In this document: piece by piece, positions 23,950 through 32,444 of the stretch | Layout: each line of letters starts with the position of its first letter | Position numbering within the stretch: the first letter of the stretch is position 1 | Origin: Nocardioides sp. zg-1308 | GTDB lineage: Bacteria; Actinomycetota; Actinomycetes; Propionibacteriales; Nocardioidaceae | Length of the DNA: 64,000 nt | Reading direction: 5' to 3' | Assembly (NCBI RefSeq): GCF_013155375.1 | Contig: NZ_JABJQY010000002.1 | Coordinates: 2,480,001-2,544,000, forward strand | Made by a program: the position numbers and the translations under genes | The notes under the pieces: generated by a model | The model's input: only the letters and a program-made list of their open reading frames with translations | The model's database searches: none | Told to the model about the DNA's origin: nothing

Positions 23950-24354
23950 TCAGGCCTTCTTCGTCTCCCAGAAGATCTCCGCGATCTCGTCGATCTTGGC
24001 GAGCAGCTGGTCGGCCACCTCGGCGTCGAGGACGGCCTTGGTGCCGCCACCGCCACCGGCGAGCTTGGTCGCCTCGTTGACGAGGGTGTGCAGCTGCGGG
24101 TACTTCTCGAAGTGCGGCGGCTTGAAGTAGTCGGTCCACAGCACCCAGAGGTGGTGCTTGACCAGCTCGGAGCGCTGCTCCTTGATGAGGATCGCGCGCG
24201 TGCGGAAGTCGGGGTCGTCGTTGTCGGCGACCTTGGCGATGATCGCCTTGATCGACTCCGCCTCGATGCGCGCCTGGGCGGGGTCGTAGACACCGCAGGG
24301 CAGGTCGCAGTGGGCGGAGACCTCGACAGTCGGGGCAAGCAGGTGGCGAAGCAT
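23950..24354 (-). CDS. sodN: Nickel superoxide dismutase
   Basis: A 134-residue precursor. Cleavage after Ala14 exposes the nickel hook H15-C16-D-L-P-C20-G-V-Y, which binds Ni through His1, Cys2 and Cys6 of the mature protein and dismutates superoxide in the cytoplasm. The rest (LWVLWTDYFKPPHFEKYPQLH) is typical. The mature length of about 120 is close to the known 117. The processing peptidase sodX is divergent next to it. Its 3' end is mirrored in the adjoining tandem repeat. Confidence 0.97.
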   Translation of the reverse strand: MLRHLLAPTVEVSAHCDLPCGVYDPAQARIEAESIKAIIAKVADNDDPDFRTRAILIKEQRSELVKHHLWVLWTDYFKPPHFEKYPQLHTLVNEATKLAGGGGGTKAVLDAEVADQLLAKIDEIAEIFWETKKA

Positions 24355-24436
24355 CGGGTTCCTCTCGATCGGGAAAGGTGTCTGTCCGGACGGTGTGCCG
24401 TCCGGCAGAGGGCATCTGGCTGCGACACTACTCCGC

Positions 24437-24817
24437 GTGCAACGGCGTCGACAGCGGGGTCTCGCCGCGGCGGGGGGTGCCCCCCGACCGCCGTTCGGGA
24501 CCGCGGTCGTCCGCGGCCGGTCGATGCTCCCAACCCTGCGCGAGGGCGACCTCCTGCTCGTCCGCCACGGCGCCCGGGTGCGCCCGGGGGACCTGGTCGT
24601 GGCCCGCTTCCCGGACGGCACGCTGACCGTCAAGCGGGCGCTGGAGCGGCGGCGTACGAGGGCGGGTGCGGACGCCTGGTGGCTGGTCAGCGACAACCCC
24701 GACGAGGGGGTCGACTCGCGCCACCGCGGGCCCGTCGCGGACGACCAGGTGCTGGCCGTCGTACGCCTGCGGGTGTGGCCCTTGCCACGTCTGGGACGCC
24801 CCCGTCGGGGCCCCTGA
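24437..24817 (+). CDS. sodX: Ni-SOD maturation peptidase, S26 signal-peptidase-like
   Basis: A 126-residue serine/lysine protease that is predicted to trim the SodN propeptide. The catalytic Ser29 is in RGRSMLPTL and Lys66 in LTVKRAL, followed by the S26 box SDNPDEGVDSRHRGPV. It has no membrane anchor, as expected for a cytoplasmic SodX. The GTG at 24437 is chosen over an upstream ATG because the fold begins close after it and a GACACT box lies seven bases upstream. It is divergent from sodN. Confidence 0.88.
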   Translation: MQRRRQRGLAAAGGAPRPPFGTAVVRGRSMLPTLREGDLLLVRHGARVRPGDLVVARFPDGTLTVKRALERRRTRAGADAWWLVSDNPDEGVDSRHRGPVADDQVLAVVRLRVWPLPRLGRPRRGP

Positions 24818-24837
24818 GCTGTGCGAGGATCCCCGGC

Positions 24838-26013
24838 ATGGCCTCGCTTCACCCGCACGCGGGCGATCCAGTGTTCGACCTGCACCTCGGCGGCAAGATG
24901 GAGACGGTGTCGACGGTGGCCCTCCACGGCCCCGACGAGCTGTCCCTCGCCTACACGCCGGGCGTGGCGCGCGTGTGCGAGGCCATCGCCGCCGACCCCT
25001 CGATGACCCAGCACTACACCTGGGTGCCCAACACGGTCGCGATCGTCACCGACGGCACCGCGGTCCTCGGCCTCGGCGACATCGGCCCGGCCGCCGCGAT
25101 GCCGGTGATGGAGGGCAAGGCGGTGCTCTTCAAGCAGTTCGGCGGCGTCGACGCCGTGCCCATCTGCCTGGACACGACCGACGTCGAGGAGATCATCGAG
25201 ACGGTCGTCCGGCTGGCGCCCAGCTTCGGGGGCGTCAACCTCGAGGACATCTCCGCCCCGCGCTGCTTCGAGATCGAGGCGCGCCTCAAGGAGCGCCTCG
25301 ACATCCCGGTCTTCCACGACGACCAGCACGGCACCGCCGTGGTCGCGCTCGCCGCGCTCACCAACGCCCTCCGGCTGACCGGTCGCGACGCCGCCACCGT
25401 GCGCGTCGTGGTGCAGGGCGCCGGCGCCGCCGGCGTGGCGGTGGCCCGCATCCTGCTCGAGGCCGGGGTGCGCGACATCGTCGTCCTCGACCGCCGGGGC
25501 GTGCTCACGTCGGAGCGCTCCGACCTCACCGAGGTCAAGGCCGCGCTCGCCCGCGACACCGCCGACACGTTCGGCCGCCGTGGCGACCTCGCGGAGGTGA
25601 TGGTGGGCGCTGACGTCTACATCGGCGTCTCCGGCGGCCAGGTGCCCGAGGAGGTTGTCGCCTCGATGGCCGCCGACGCGATCATCTTCGGACTGGCGAA
25701 CCCGACCCCGGAGGTCCACCCCGACCTGGCGCACAAGTACGCCCGGGTCGTGGCGACGGGCCGGTCGGACTTCCCCAACCAGATCAACAACGTGCTGGCC
25801 TTCCCGGGCATCTTCCGCGGCGCCTTCGACGTGCACGCCACGGCGATCACCGAGGGCATGAAGGTCGCCGCCGCCACGGCCCTGGCCGAGCTCGTCGGCG
25901 ACGACCTGCGCGAGGACCTGGTGATCCCCTCGCCGTTCGACCCGCGGGTGCCGGGGGCGGTGCGCTCTGCGGTCGCCGAGGCCGCCCGGCGCGACGGGGT
26001 CGCCCGCCGCTGA
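24838..26013 (+). CDS. NAD(P)-dependent malic enzyme
   Basis: Oxidatively decarboxylates malate to pyruvate. The 391-residue short bacterial form has YTPGVARVC with the catalytic Tyr, GKAVLFKQFGG with the catalytic Lys, the metal site FHDDQHGT, the dinucleotide loop VVQGAGAAGVAVA, and FGLANPTPEV. The C-terminal LVIPSPFDPRV is typical. It starts 20 bases after sodX in the same direction and could be read through from it. The cofactor choice cannot be fixed by eye. Confidence 0.93.
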   Translation: MASLHPHAGDPVFDLHLGGKMETVSTVALHGPDELSLAYTPGVARVCEAIAADPSMTQHYTWVPNTVAIVTDGTAVLGLGDIGPAAAMPVMEGKAVLFKQFGGVDAVPICLDTTDVEEIIETVVRLAPSFGGVNLEDISAPRCFEIEARLKERLDIPVFHDDQHGTAVVALAALTNALRLTGRDAATVRVVVQGAGAAGVAVARILLEAGVRDIVVLDRRGVLTSERSDLTEVKAALARDTADTFGRRGDLAEVMVGADVYIGVSGGQVPEEVVASMAADAIIFGLANPTPEVHPDLAHKYARVVATGRSDFPNQINNVLAFPGIFRGAFDVHATAITEGMKVAAATALAELVGDDLREDLVIPSPFDPRVPGAVRSAVAEAARRDGVARR

Positions 26014-26025
26014 ACCGGGCGACGG

Positions 26026-26283
26026 TCAGTCGAGCAGCGCCGTGACGGTGCGGGTCTCGCCGTCGCGGGCCACCGCGAACTTCACGCCGTCGGCGTTGTC
26101 GAGGAACTCCCGGACGGCACCGAGCTCGAGGCCCGTCCGCTCCGCCACCGCGGTGTCGGGCACGCCGACCGCCGTCGCGTCGGTGTCGTCGGGGGCGGCC
26201 GCGTCTCCCTGCTGCGCCTCGCGCCACAGGCCGCGGATGGTCTCGTAGAGGTCGTCCGTCGTGGTGTCCAGGTCACTGGTCAT
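26026..26283 (-). CDS. Small acidic protein, unknown
   Basis: An 85-residue acidic protein (many Asp/Thr in the first third, SDLDTTTDDLYETI). The rest, TAVAERTGLELGAVREFLDNA followed by VKFAVARDGETRTVTALLD, resembles a small winged-helix/HTH fold: helix, helix, then a beta hairpin. No Cys or signal peptide. Convergent with the malic enzyme gene and divergent from the GH16 gene. No family assigned. Confidence 0.65.
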   Translation of the reverse strand: MTSDLDTTTDDLYETIRGLWREAQQGDAAAPDDTDATAVGVPDTAVAERTGLELGAVREFLDNADGVKFAVARDGETRTVTALLD

Positions 26284-26464
26284 GCCACGACCGTACCCAC
26301 GTCCCGTCGTTCCAACCACGCCGCCCGACGGCGCGGCCCTCGGGCCGCCGCGGACGAGGCGACGTCGGGACAACCGGGAGCGCCCCGGCGGCGTCTCAAC
26401 CGCAGGCGACACCCGCCGACATGGTCGCAGTGCCCATCGCACCGCGCGCGTACGAAGGTCCCTC

Positions 26465-27739
26465 ATGTCTGTCCCACGCACCCTCGCGAGCAGTGCCCTG
26501 GCCCTGCTCGTGCCCGCAACCCTCCTGGCCGCGGCACAGCCCGGCTCGGCCACCGGTCCGGCCGTCGGCTCGGCCGCCAGCTCGGCCGCCGGCTCGGCCG
26601 CCGGCTCGAGCGTCGGGTCGATGGCCGACCCCGCCGAGCCCCCGGCGGCCAGCGTCTCGGTGCGCACGACGTCCCGGCAGCGCGTCACGCTGGAGGCGCT
26701 GCCGCAGGTCGTGCAGCACGGCGCGCGGCCCGCCGACGCCGACCAGGCCAGGGCAGGGGTGACCGCCACCATCCGCCCGGTCCGTCCGGGTCGCCGGGTG
26801 CACCTGCACGTCCGCCGCGGTGAGGCCTGGGAGACGGTGACCACGACCCGGCAGGACGCCCGGGGCCGGGCGCAGTTCGCGGCCGCCGGTTCCGAGGCCG
26901 GCGACCCGCTGACCTACCGCGTCAGGGCCGCCGCGGCGGGCGGTCTCCGCGCCGTCACCAGCGGCGTGGTGAGCACCGAGCGCTGGTTGGACGCCACCTG
27001 GACCGACGAGTTCTCCGGGACCCACCTCGGCCCCGAGTGGAGCCACCGCGGCCGCGACTACGTCGGCTCGAACCGCCGCTCGTGCTCCAAGGGTGACCCC
27101 AGCGCGGCGAGCGTCGGTGAAGGCACCCTGCGGCTCAGCGTCGTCAAGGACCCCGAGGCGACGAGCAGGTGCCGCATCCGCGGTCGCGACGCGGTCGGCG
27201 GCAGGTTCGCCTACCGTCTCAACGGCCACGTCGGCACGCAGGGCGCCTTCTCCTTCCGCTACGGCGTCGCGGCGGCCCGCGTGAAGTTCCACCGCCTGCG
27301 TGGTCAGCACGGCGCGTTCTGGCTCCAGCCGGCCGCCGGCATGTACCCCGGCGCCACCGGGAGCGAGATCGACGTCGTGGAGTACTTCGGCGACCGCCAC
27401 CCGCAGGGCGGCCTGGCCAGCTTCGTGCACCGCTACGACGGCCGGCGTCGGGTGTCGGCGGGCGGGTGGATCCCCGGCTCGGAGTCGTTCCTCGCCAGCC
27501 GGCGCGACGGCTGGTCGAAGAACTACCACGTGTTCTCGGTGGAATGGACGCCCCGCTCGCTGGTCTTCCGGATCGACGGCAAGGAGACCGGTCGGATGGG
27601 CCGCGGCGTGTCCGACGTCCGCCAGTTCCCGATCCTGAGCCTCATCGCCGCCGACTACGAGATCCCCAAGATCCAGGGGCGGCGCCTGCCCCAGCACATG
27701 TACGTCGACTGGGTGCGGGTGTGGGAGACCGGCGGCTGA
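26465..27739 (+). CDS. Secreted glycoside hydrolase family 16 protein
   Basis: A 424-residue exported enzyme. A signal peptide (residues 1-30, LASSALALLVPATLLAAAQPGSA) leads to an Ala/Gly/Ser linker, a beta-sandwich segment (about 65-165), and a GH16 domain (about 175-424). The active-site strand is SEIDVVEYFG with nucleophile Glu301 and acid/base Glu306. GH16 enzymes cut beta-1,3/1,4-glucans, agar or similar; the exact substrate is unknown. The domain has few cysteines apart from CSKGD...RCRIRG. Divergent promoter region 26284-26464 shows no clear operator. Confidence 0.92.
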   Translation: MSVPRTLASSALALLVPATLLAAAQPGSATGPAVGSAASSAAGSAAGSSVGSMADPAEPPAASVSVRTTSRQRVTLEALPQVVQHGARPADADQARAGVTATIRPVRPGRRVHLHVRRGEAWETVTTTRQDARGRAQFAAAGSEAGDPLTYRVRAAAAGGLRAVTSGVVSTERWLDATWTDEFSGTHLGPEWSHRGRDYVGSNRRSCSKGDPSAASVGEGTLRLSVVKDPEATSRCRIRGRDAVGGRFAYRLNGHVGTQGAFSFRYGVAAARVKFHRLRGQHGAFWLQPAAGMYPGATGSEIDVVEYFGDRHPQGGLASFVHRYDGRRRVSAGGWIPGSESFLASRRDGWSKNYHVFSVEWTPRSLVFRIDGKETGRMGRGVSDVRQFPILSLIAADYEIPKIQGRRLPQHMYVDWVRVWETGG

Positions 27740-27743
27740 CGGC

Positions 27744-28985
27744 TCAGAACCCGATGGACGGCTCCGGGGCGACGAGCGTACGCATGGCGCGGGCCAGCCG
27801 GGCGTAGGCGCCCGGCCGGTGCTCGCGCACCAGGCCGGCCCGCAGCCGGCCACCGACAGGGTGGCCGAGGAAGCCGGCACCGAGGACGGCGACGTCGAGG
27901 TCCACGTCGGCCTCGGCGTCGGTGCGCGTCGCCGCACCCGTCCCGGACGAGGCGGAGAGTCGCCAGCGACCGGCGTTCCACGGGGCGTGGCGGTCCGCGA
28001 CCTCGACCACCACGTCGCAGTCGTCCTCGTAGTGGCGCAGGGACCACGCCGCGCCGACGTCGACGAGCCGCACCCAGGTGCTGTCCCAGGTCTGCAGGTC
28101 GCCGGTGCCCCGTGGCCCGCCCACCCAGGCGTGCACCGGGTCGTCGACGCCGATGTTCTCCAGCTTGACCGAGCCGGTCAGGTCGACGTCCACCAGCCGT
28201 CGCAGGAGGGCCAGCCGAGCGGCGGGTCCGGCGCACAGCAGGCCTGCGGTGACGCTGCCCGAGGGCCGGGCGTTGCTCCACTTGTGCTCGCGCCGCAGTC
28301 CCACCCAGCCGACGTCCTCGCCCTCGCGACGCGCGAAGAGGATGCGTCGGGGCTCCTTGCCGCGCAGCGTCTCCGGCGTCTCGAGGGCCAGCAGCGAGTA
28401 GAAGTCGGGGGAGCCGACGATGGTCCCGGGAAGGTCGCCGGCGAGGGCGAGGTGGCAGGCGCGCATCCGCTCGGTGACGCCCGGGTCGGCCATCGTGGCC
28501 AGGTGGGTGGAGATCCCCGCGACCTCCTCCTCGAGCTCCGGCGCGGTGAACGTGGTGCCCCGGCCGAGCGTGACCTGGTGGGTGAGCACGGCCGTGCCGT
28601 AGCCGAAGCGCCCGTAGATGCCGGGCTCGCTGGCGTGCAGCACGGACAGGGCGGTCCCGGCCGCACGGGTGCGGGCGAGGTGGTCGGTCATCATCGCGGT
28701 CAGGACGCCCCGACGCCGGGCGTCGGGGTGCACCCCGACCCACGTGAGGCCCGCGACCGGGACGACGGACCCGCCGGGGAGCGACATCTCCATCGGCCGG
28801 ACGCCGTAGATGCCGCTGTGCAGGTCCTCGGGCCCTTCGGGGGCGTCCGCCACGAAGCGCTGGTCCTCGGGCAGCCCGAGGCGCATGTGCTCGGCGTCGG
28901 CGTCGCTGGTCTCGCCGAACCAGATCAGCTGGTCGGTGGCGAGGTAGGCGGCGGCGTCGGCGGAGGGGCGTACGTCGATGCTCAC
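27744..28985 (-). CDS. Eis-like GNAT acetyltransferase
   Basis: A 413-residue protein with the Eis family layout: two fused GNAT folds and a C-terminal sterol-carrier-like domain. The acetyl-CoA loop is WVGVHPDARRRGVLTAMM (about residue 85), the motif LHASEPGIYGRFGYG is strongly Eis-like, and the C-terminal Phe (PSIGF) supplies the catalytic carboxylate in Eis. Mycobacterial Eis acetylates amines including aminoglycosides and host proteins; the substrate here is unknown. I prefer GTG at 28985 (TTGGCT six bases upstream) over a TTG at 28997. Confidence 0.88.
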   Translation of the reverse strand: MSIDVRPSADAAAYLATDQLIWFGETSDADAEHMRLGLPEDQRFVADAPEGPEDLHSGIYGVRPMEMSLPGGSVVPVAGLTWVGVHPDARRRGVLTAMMTDHLARTRAAGTALSVLHASEPGIYGRFGYGTAVLTHQVTLGRGTTFTAPELEEEVAGISTHLATMADPGVTERMRACHLALAGDLPGTIVGSPDFYSLLALETPETLRGKEPRRILFARREGEDVGWVGLRREHKWSNARPSGSVTAGLLCAGPAARLALLRRLVDVDLTGSVKLENIGVDDPVHAWVGGPRGTGDLQTWDSTWVRLVDVGAAWSLRHYEDDCDVVVEVADRHAPWNAGRWRLSASSGTGAATRTDAEADVDLDVAVLGAGFLGHPVGGRLRAGLVREHRPGAYARLARAMRTLVAPEPSIGF

Positions 28986-29046
28986 CCGGCCAGCCAATCG
29001 TCCGGCGCCGGGACCCGCAACCGCGTTTCAGCGCCGGGACAGTGGG

Positions 29047-29052
29047 TAGCCT
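29047..29052 (+). promoter_or_regulatory. -10 box of the WXG100-like cassette promoter
   Basis: TAGCCT seven bases before the GTG at 29060; the four downstream genes overlap and so share this promoter. Confidence 0.45.
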
Positions 29053-29059
29053 CCCGGGC

Positions 29060-29374
29060 GTGACAGACGCACAGCACACGGGCACAGGGGGAGTGACCGC
29101 CCCTCCCGTCGTCTACCTACCCGTCGACATGGACGCCAACGGGCAGGTCACCGACTTCCGGATGATCAAGCTCGGGGACGGACGAGTGGCCCTGCTCGGC
29201 TACACCGCCCTCGACCGGTTCATCGACGCCTGGGGTGAGCACCAGTCCTGGTTGCTCTTCGAGACCCGCAGGATCGACGAGATCCAGCAGGCCAAGCCGT
29301 TCGACCTCAAGCTCCTCGACGTCGCCGTGCCCGAGCACTTCCGTCCCGGCCCGCCGCAGGAGGTGACGTCATGA
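29060..29374 (+). CDS. SAV_915-like protein
   Basis: A 104-residue protein with the motif VALLGYTALDRFIDAWGEHQSWLL, characteristic of the SAV_915 family of unknown function, which is often found beside WXG100 genes. The N-terminal half holds a beta-hairpin (VVYLPVDMDANGQVTDFR). It is the first gene of a four-gene cassette; its stop overlaps the next ATG by four bases (ATGA). The GTG is set by the TAGCCT box. Confidence 0.75.
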   Translation: MTDAQHTGTGGVTAPPVVYLPVDMDANGQVTDFRMIKLGDGRVALLGYTALDRFIDAWGEHQSWLLFETRRIDEIQQAKPFDLKLLDVAVPEHFRPGPPQEVTS

Positions 29375-29658
29375 CCCTGCGCCTGGACCCCGGGGCCGCC
29401 GACCGGATCGCGAGCCTGCACGAGGAGGCGGCCACCGCCATCGACGGTGCTGCTCCGTCCGCGCCGACGTCGGTGGACGCCGGCTACGGCAGCGGCCACG
29501 TCCTCGACATCCTCGCCGGCGTGAGCGAGACCGCCGGTGAGATCGCCGCGGTCAACGCCGGCGTCGCCACGCTCGTGCGCGACGTCGCCGACGCGCTGGG
29601 CCTCACCGAGGAGGCCATCGGGCGCGAGTTCGACTCGATGGCGAGGGTGGGTGGCTGA
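29371..29658 (+). CDS. Small WXG100-like helical-hairpin protein
   Basis: A 95-residue, almost entirely helical protein of the size of ESAT-6/WXG100 proteins. No W-x-G is found in the turn; the mid-part reads PTSVDAGYGSG instead. The C-terminal helix (VRDVADALGLTEEAIGREFDSM) is amphipathic. Its pairing with the larger WxG protein just downstream suggests they form a heterodimer, as ESX substrates do. ATGA overlap upstream and a one-base TGATG overlap downstream indicate tight coupling. Confidence 0.65.
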   Translation: MTLRLDPGAADRIASLHEEAATAIDGAAPSAPTSVDAGYGSGHVLDILAGVSETAGEIAAVNAGVATLVRDVADALGLTEEAIGREFDSMARVGG

Positions 29659-30761
29659 TGCTCGACACGAAGGTGGAGGGCTCGCCCGCCGCTGTGACCA
29701 CGGCAGCCACCTGGCTGCGCGACACGCTGGCGAAGAAGGTGGCCGACGCCGGCGACAAGCAGCAGGACGCCCGCAACGACGCGCGCGGCAGCTGGGAGGG
29801 CGAGACGGCGTCGTCCTACCAGAACCTCACCGGCGACGTGCTCAAGGCCAGCGACAAGCACGAGGACCGCGTCAAGGCGGCGGCGCGCGCGCTCGACGAC
29901 TACGCCGCCAAGCTCAAGGCCCTCGAGGAGGACATGAGCTCGATCCGCAGCCGGGCCTCCGGCGGCGGTCTGACGGTGTCGGGCACGGTCATCCACCCGC
30001 CGCCCGAGGCCCCGGGCGGCGAGTTCGAGGTCGGGTCGCCCGAGGAGAGCGCCCACAGGGCCGCCGTGGCGAAGATCGAGCTGTGGAACACGCTGGTCGA
30101 GGACGCCGCCCAGGACTACGAGACGTTCGTCGACTGGGTTGACAGCACGATGCCCGGCGCCGTGGCCAAGGCGCGGGAGAAGGATGGCTCCGACACGGTC
30201 TTCGAGACCCTCGAGGGGCTGATTCCCAACTTCGCGGGGGGCAGCGGCGCCGGGCTCACCGGCCTCGCCCTCGGCAGGACCGCCGACGGGTTGAAGGCCG
30301 AGGCGCGCGAGTTCCGGCGCAAGAGCAGGATCTCCGGCAACCCCGCCGTGAGGGGGTCGGCCGACACCCCGTCCGGCAAGGCCAAGCTCGACGACCTGCT
30401 CGGCAAGGCCGACTGGCTCGGCAAGGGCGGCCGGTTCCTCGGCGGACCCGCCGGCATCCTCATCGACGTCGGGTTCGGCGTCGCGGAGGGCATGGAGACC
30501 GGCAACTGGGAGCGGGTGGCGCTGACCACCGGCACCAGCATCGCCGTCGGCCTGGGTGCGACCGCGCTGGTGGCCGCGGGTGTCGTCACCGCACCGGCGT
30601 GGGTCACGGTGGTCGCGGCCGGCGCGGTCGCGGCCGGTGCCTCGTGGGCGGTGGGCCAGGTCTACGACAACTGGGACGACATCACCGACAGCGTCGGCGA
30701 CGCGTGGGACAGCGCCACGGACACGATCGGCGACGCCTGGGACTCGGTCACCCCGTGGTGA
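29658..30761 (+). CDS. Large WXG100-domain protein with Gly/Ala-rich hydrophobic C-terminus
   Basis: A 367-residue protein. Residues 1-105 form a WXG100-type hairpin with W46-E-G48 in the turn (RGSWEGETASSY). About 110-200 are a soluble helical linker. Residues 245-335 are Gly/Ala-rich and hydrophobic (GGPAGILIDVGFGVAEGME and GLGATALVAAGVVTAPAWVTVVAAG), resembling the glycine-zipper region of pore-forming or tape-measure-like proteins. The end repeats VGDAWDSATDTIGDAWDSV. No nuclease, NADase or deaminase motif is seen. Likely a type VII secretion substrate; no secretion ATPase gene is in the window. Confidence 0.65.
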   Translation: MLDTKVEGSPAAVTTAATWLRDTLAKKVADAGDKQQDARNDARGSWEGETASSYQNLTGDVLKASDKHEDRVKAAARALDDYAAKLKALEEDMSSIRSRASGGGLTVSGTVIHPPPEAPGGEFEVGSPEESAHRAAVAKIELWNTLVEDAAQDYETFVDWVDSTMPGAVAKAREKDGSDTVFETLEGLIPNFAGGSGAGLTGLALGRTADGLKAEAREFRRKSRISGNPAVRGSADTPSGKAKLDDLLGKADWLGKGGRFLGGPAGILIDVGFGVAEGMETGNWERVALTTGTSIAVGLGATALVAAGVVTAPAWVTVVAAGAVAAGASWAVGQVYDNWDDITDSVGDAWDSATDTIGDAWDSVTPW

Positions 30762-31426
30762 CGGGCACCGCGCGGCTGATCCCGCGGTGGTACGCCGTCA
30801 CCGTCGTCACCGTGCTGGCGCTGTTCACCCTGGGGCTGGCGGCTGCGACGGCGGCCTTCGCCGACGACCTCGCGGGCCGCTCGATGTGGGGACTGGTCGC
30901 CTGTGCCGCCCTCGTGCTCGTCGCCGCCGTGTCGTCGCTGCTGCGGCCGCGGCGCCGGCGCGAGCCCGAGGTCACCGCCGACGGCACCCGGGTCTTCCGG
31001 GCGCCGGCGCTGACGGTCTGGCCGCTGGTGCTCGGCTGGTTCGCGCTCCTGGCGACGGCCGCGGTCTGGGGCTGGGTCGCGCTCACCGACTTCGACGCGC
31101 TGGAGTCGCCGGGCTTCTCGATCGTGGCGATCGTCGGCGCGCTCGCCTCGCTGCCCGACCTGGTCCGCCTGCTCACCGGGCGGCTGCACCGCTGGACCCT
31201 CGAGCTGGGGCCCGAGGCCGTCACCTACCGCGGCTACCGGACCGACGCGACCGTCCCCTGGAAGGACGTCAAGGGTGCCGCCGTGCAGGAGCGCGGTCCC
31301 GCCGGCGTCCGCATCGACCTCAGGGGTGGCGGGACGGACCCCGTCGTGCCGATCACGGCGTTCGACGTGCCGGCCGAGCAGCTGGTCGACGAGATCGTGC
31401 GGGCGCGCAAGGGTGCCCGCCGCTAG
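30758..31426 (+). CDS. PH-domain membrane protein
   Basis: A 222-residue protein with four hydrophobic helices (about 10-30, 42-60, 85-110 and 118-140), then a C-terminal bacterial PH-like fold (LELGPEAVTYRGYRTDATVPWKDV, followed by VRIDLRGGG). It is coupled by GTGA to the effector-like gene. PH-domain membrane genes are frequent beside WXG100 genes in actinobacteria; an immunity or anchoring role for its partner is possible but unproven. Confidence 0.72.
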   Translation: MTGTARLIPRWYAVTVVTVLALFTLGLAAATAAFADDLAGRSMWGLVACAALVLVAAVSSLLRPRRRREPEVTADGTRVFRAPALTVWPLVLGWFALLATAAVWGWVALTDFDALESPGFSIVAIVGALASLPDLVRLLTGRLHRWTLELGPEAVTYRGYRTDATVPWKDVKGAAVQERGPAGVRIDLRGGGTDPVVPITAFDVPAEQLVDEIVRARKGARR

Positions 31427-31463
31427 CCCGACCCACGCCCTGCGCGCGTCCCTCGTGCCCGGC

Positions 31464-31469
31464 TAGGGT
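31464..31469 (+). promoter_or_regulatory. -10 box of leaderless MDR-gene promoter
   Basis: TAGGGT six bases before the ATG at 31476. Confidence 0.5.
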
Positions 31470-31475
31470 CGGCAC

Positions 31476-32444
31476 ATGTTCGCCGTCTACGCAGAGTCCT
31501 TCTCCCTCGACGACCCGCTCAGCGGCCTGGTGGTGGGGGAGCGGCCCGCTCCCGAGGCGCCGGACGGATGGGCCACCGTGACGGTGCGGGCGGCCAGCCT
31601 CAACCACCACGACCTCTGGTCCCTGCGCGGCATCGGACTGCGCCAGGAGGCGCTGCCGATGATCCTGGGCTGCGACGCCGCGGGCGTCGACGAGAACGGC
31701 AACGAGGTCGTCGTCCACGGCGTCATCGGCGACCCGGCGTGGACCGGCGACGAGGCCGACGACCCCGGTCGGTCCCTGCTCTCGGAGCGCCACCAGGGCG
31801 CCTTCGCCGACCAGGTCGTCGTACCCCGCCGCAACCTGGTGCCCAAGCCGGCCTCGCTCTCCTTCGAGGAGGCGGCGTGCCTGCCCACCGCGTGGCTGAC
31901 GGCCTACCGGATGCTGTTCGTGCGGGGCGACCTCAAGCCCGGCGAGACGGTGCTGGTCCAGGGCGCCGGCGGCGGCGTCGCCACGGCCCTCATCACGCTC
32001 GGCCGCGCGGCCGGCCTGCGGGTGCTCGCCACGAGCCGCGACGAGGCCAAGCGCGCCCGCGCGCTCGAGATCGGCGCCCACGAGGTGTTCGAGTCCGGCG
32101 CGCGGCTGCCCGTCAAGGTCGACGCCGTCATGGAGACCGTCGGCAAGGCGACCTGGAACCACTCGGTCCGCTCACTGCGTCCCGGGGGCCGCATCGTCAT
32201 CAGCGGGACGACGTCCGGCCCCGACGTCGACGACGCGGGGCTCACCCGGGTGTTCTTCCTCCAGCTCTCCGTGATCGGCTCCACGATGGGCACCCGGGGC
32301 GAGCTCGACCGGCTCGTGCAGCTCCTCGACGCCACCGGCGCCCGCCCGCTCATCGACCGCACGCTGCCGATGGAGCAGGCGCGCGACGGCTTCGCGGCGA
32401 TGGCGGAGGGTGACGTCTTCGGCAAGATCGTGTTCACCCGATGA
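31476..32444 (+). CDS. Zinc-independent MDR oxidoreductase (quinone oxidoreductase-like)
   Basis: A 322-residue medium-chain dehydrogenase/reductase. The GroES-like part contains RAASLNHHDLW and LGCDAAGVD; the Rossmann loop is VLVQGAGGGVATALI, with ATSRDEAKR after strand 2 favouring NADP. The catalytic-zinc ligands of alcohol dehydrogenase are absent, and the structural Cys cluster is missing. The ATG start is supported by TAGGGT. Its stop overlaps the next SDR gene by four bases, so the two oxidoreductases may act on related compounds. Confidence 0.88.
   Translation: MFAVYAESFSLDDPLSGLVVGERPAPEAPDGWATVTVRAASLNHHDLWSLRGIGLRQEALPMILGCDAAGVDENGNEVVVHGVIGDPAWTGDEADDPGRSLLSERHQGAFADQVVVPRRNLVPKPASLSFEEAACLPTAWLTAYRMLFVRGDLKPGETVLVQGAGGGVATALITLGRAAGLRVLATSRDEAKRARALEIGAHEVFESGARLPVKVDAVMETVGKATWNHSVRSLRPGGRIVISGTTSGPDVDDAGLTRVFFLQLSVIGSTMGTRGELDRLVQLLDATGARPLIDRTLPMEQARDGFAAMAEGDVFGKIVFTR

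Noticed and set aside
29371..31426. Complete type VII secretion locus
   Set aside because: No eccC-type ATPase, eccD, eccB or mycosin gene is in the window; only substrate-like and accessory genes.
31476..32444. Zinc alcohol dehydrogenase
   Set aside because: The Cys/His zinc ligands and the four-Cys structural lobe are not present.
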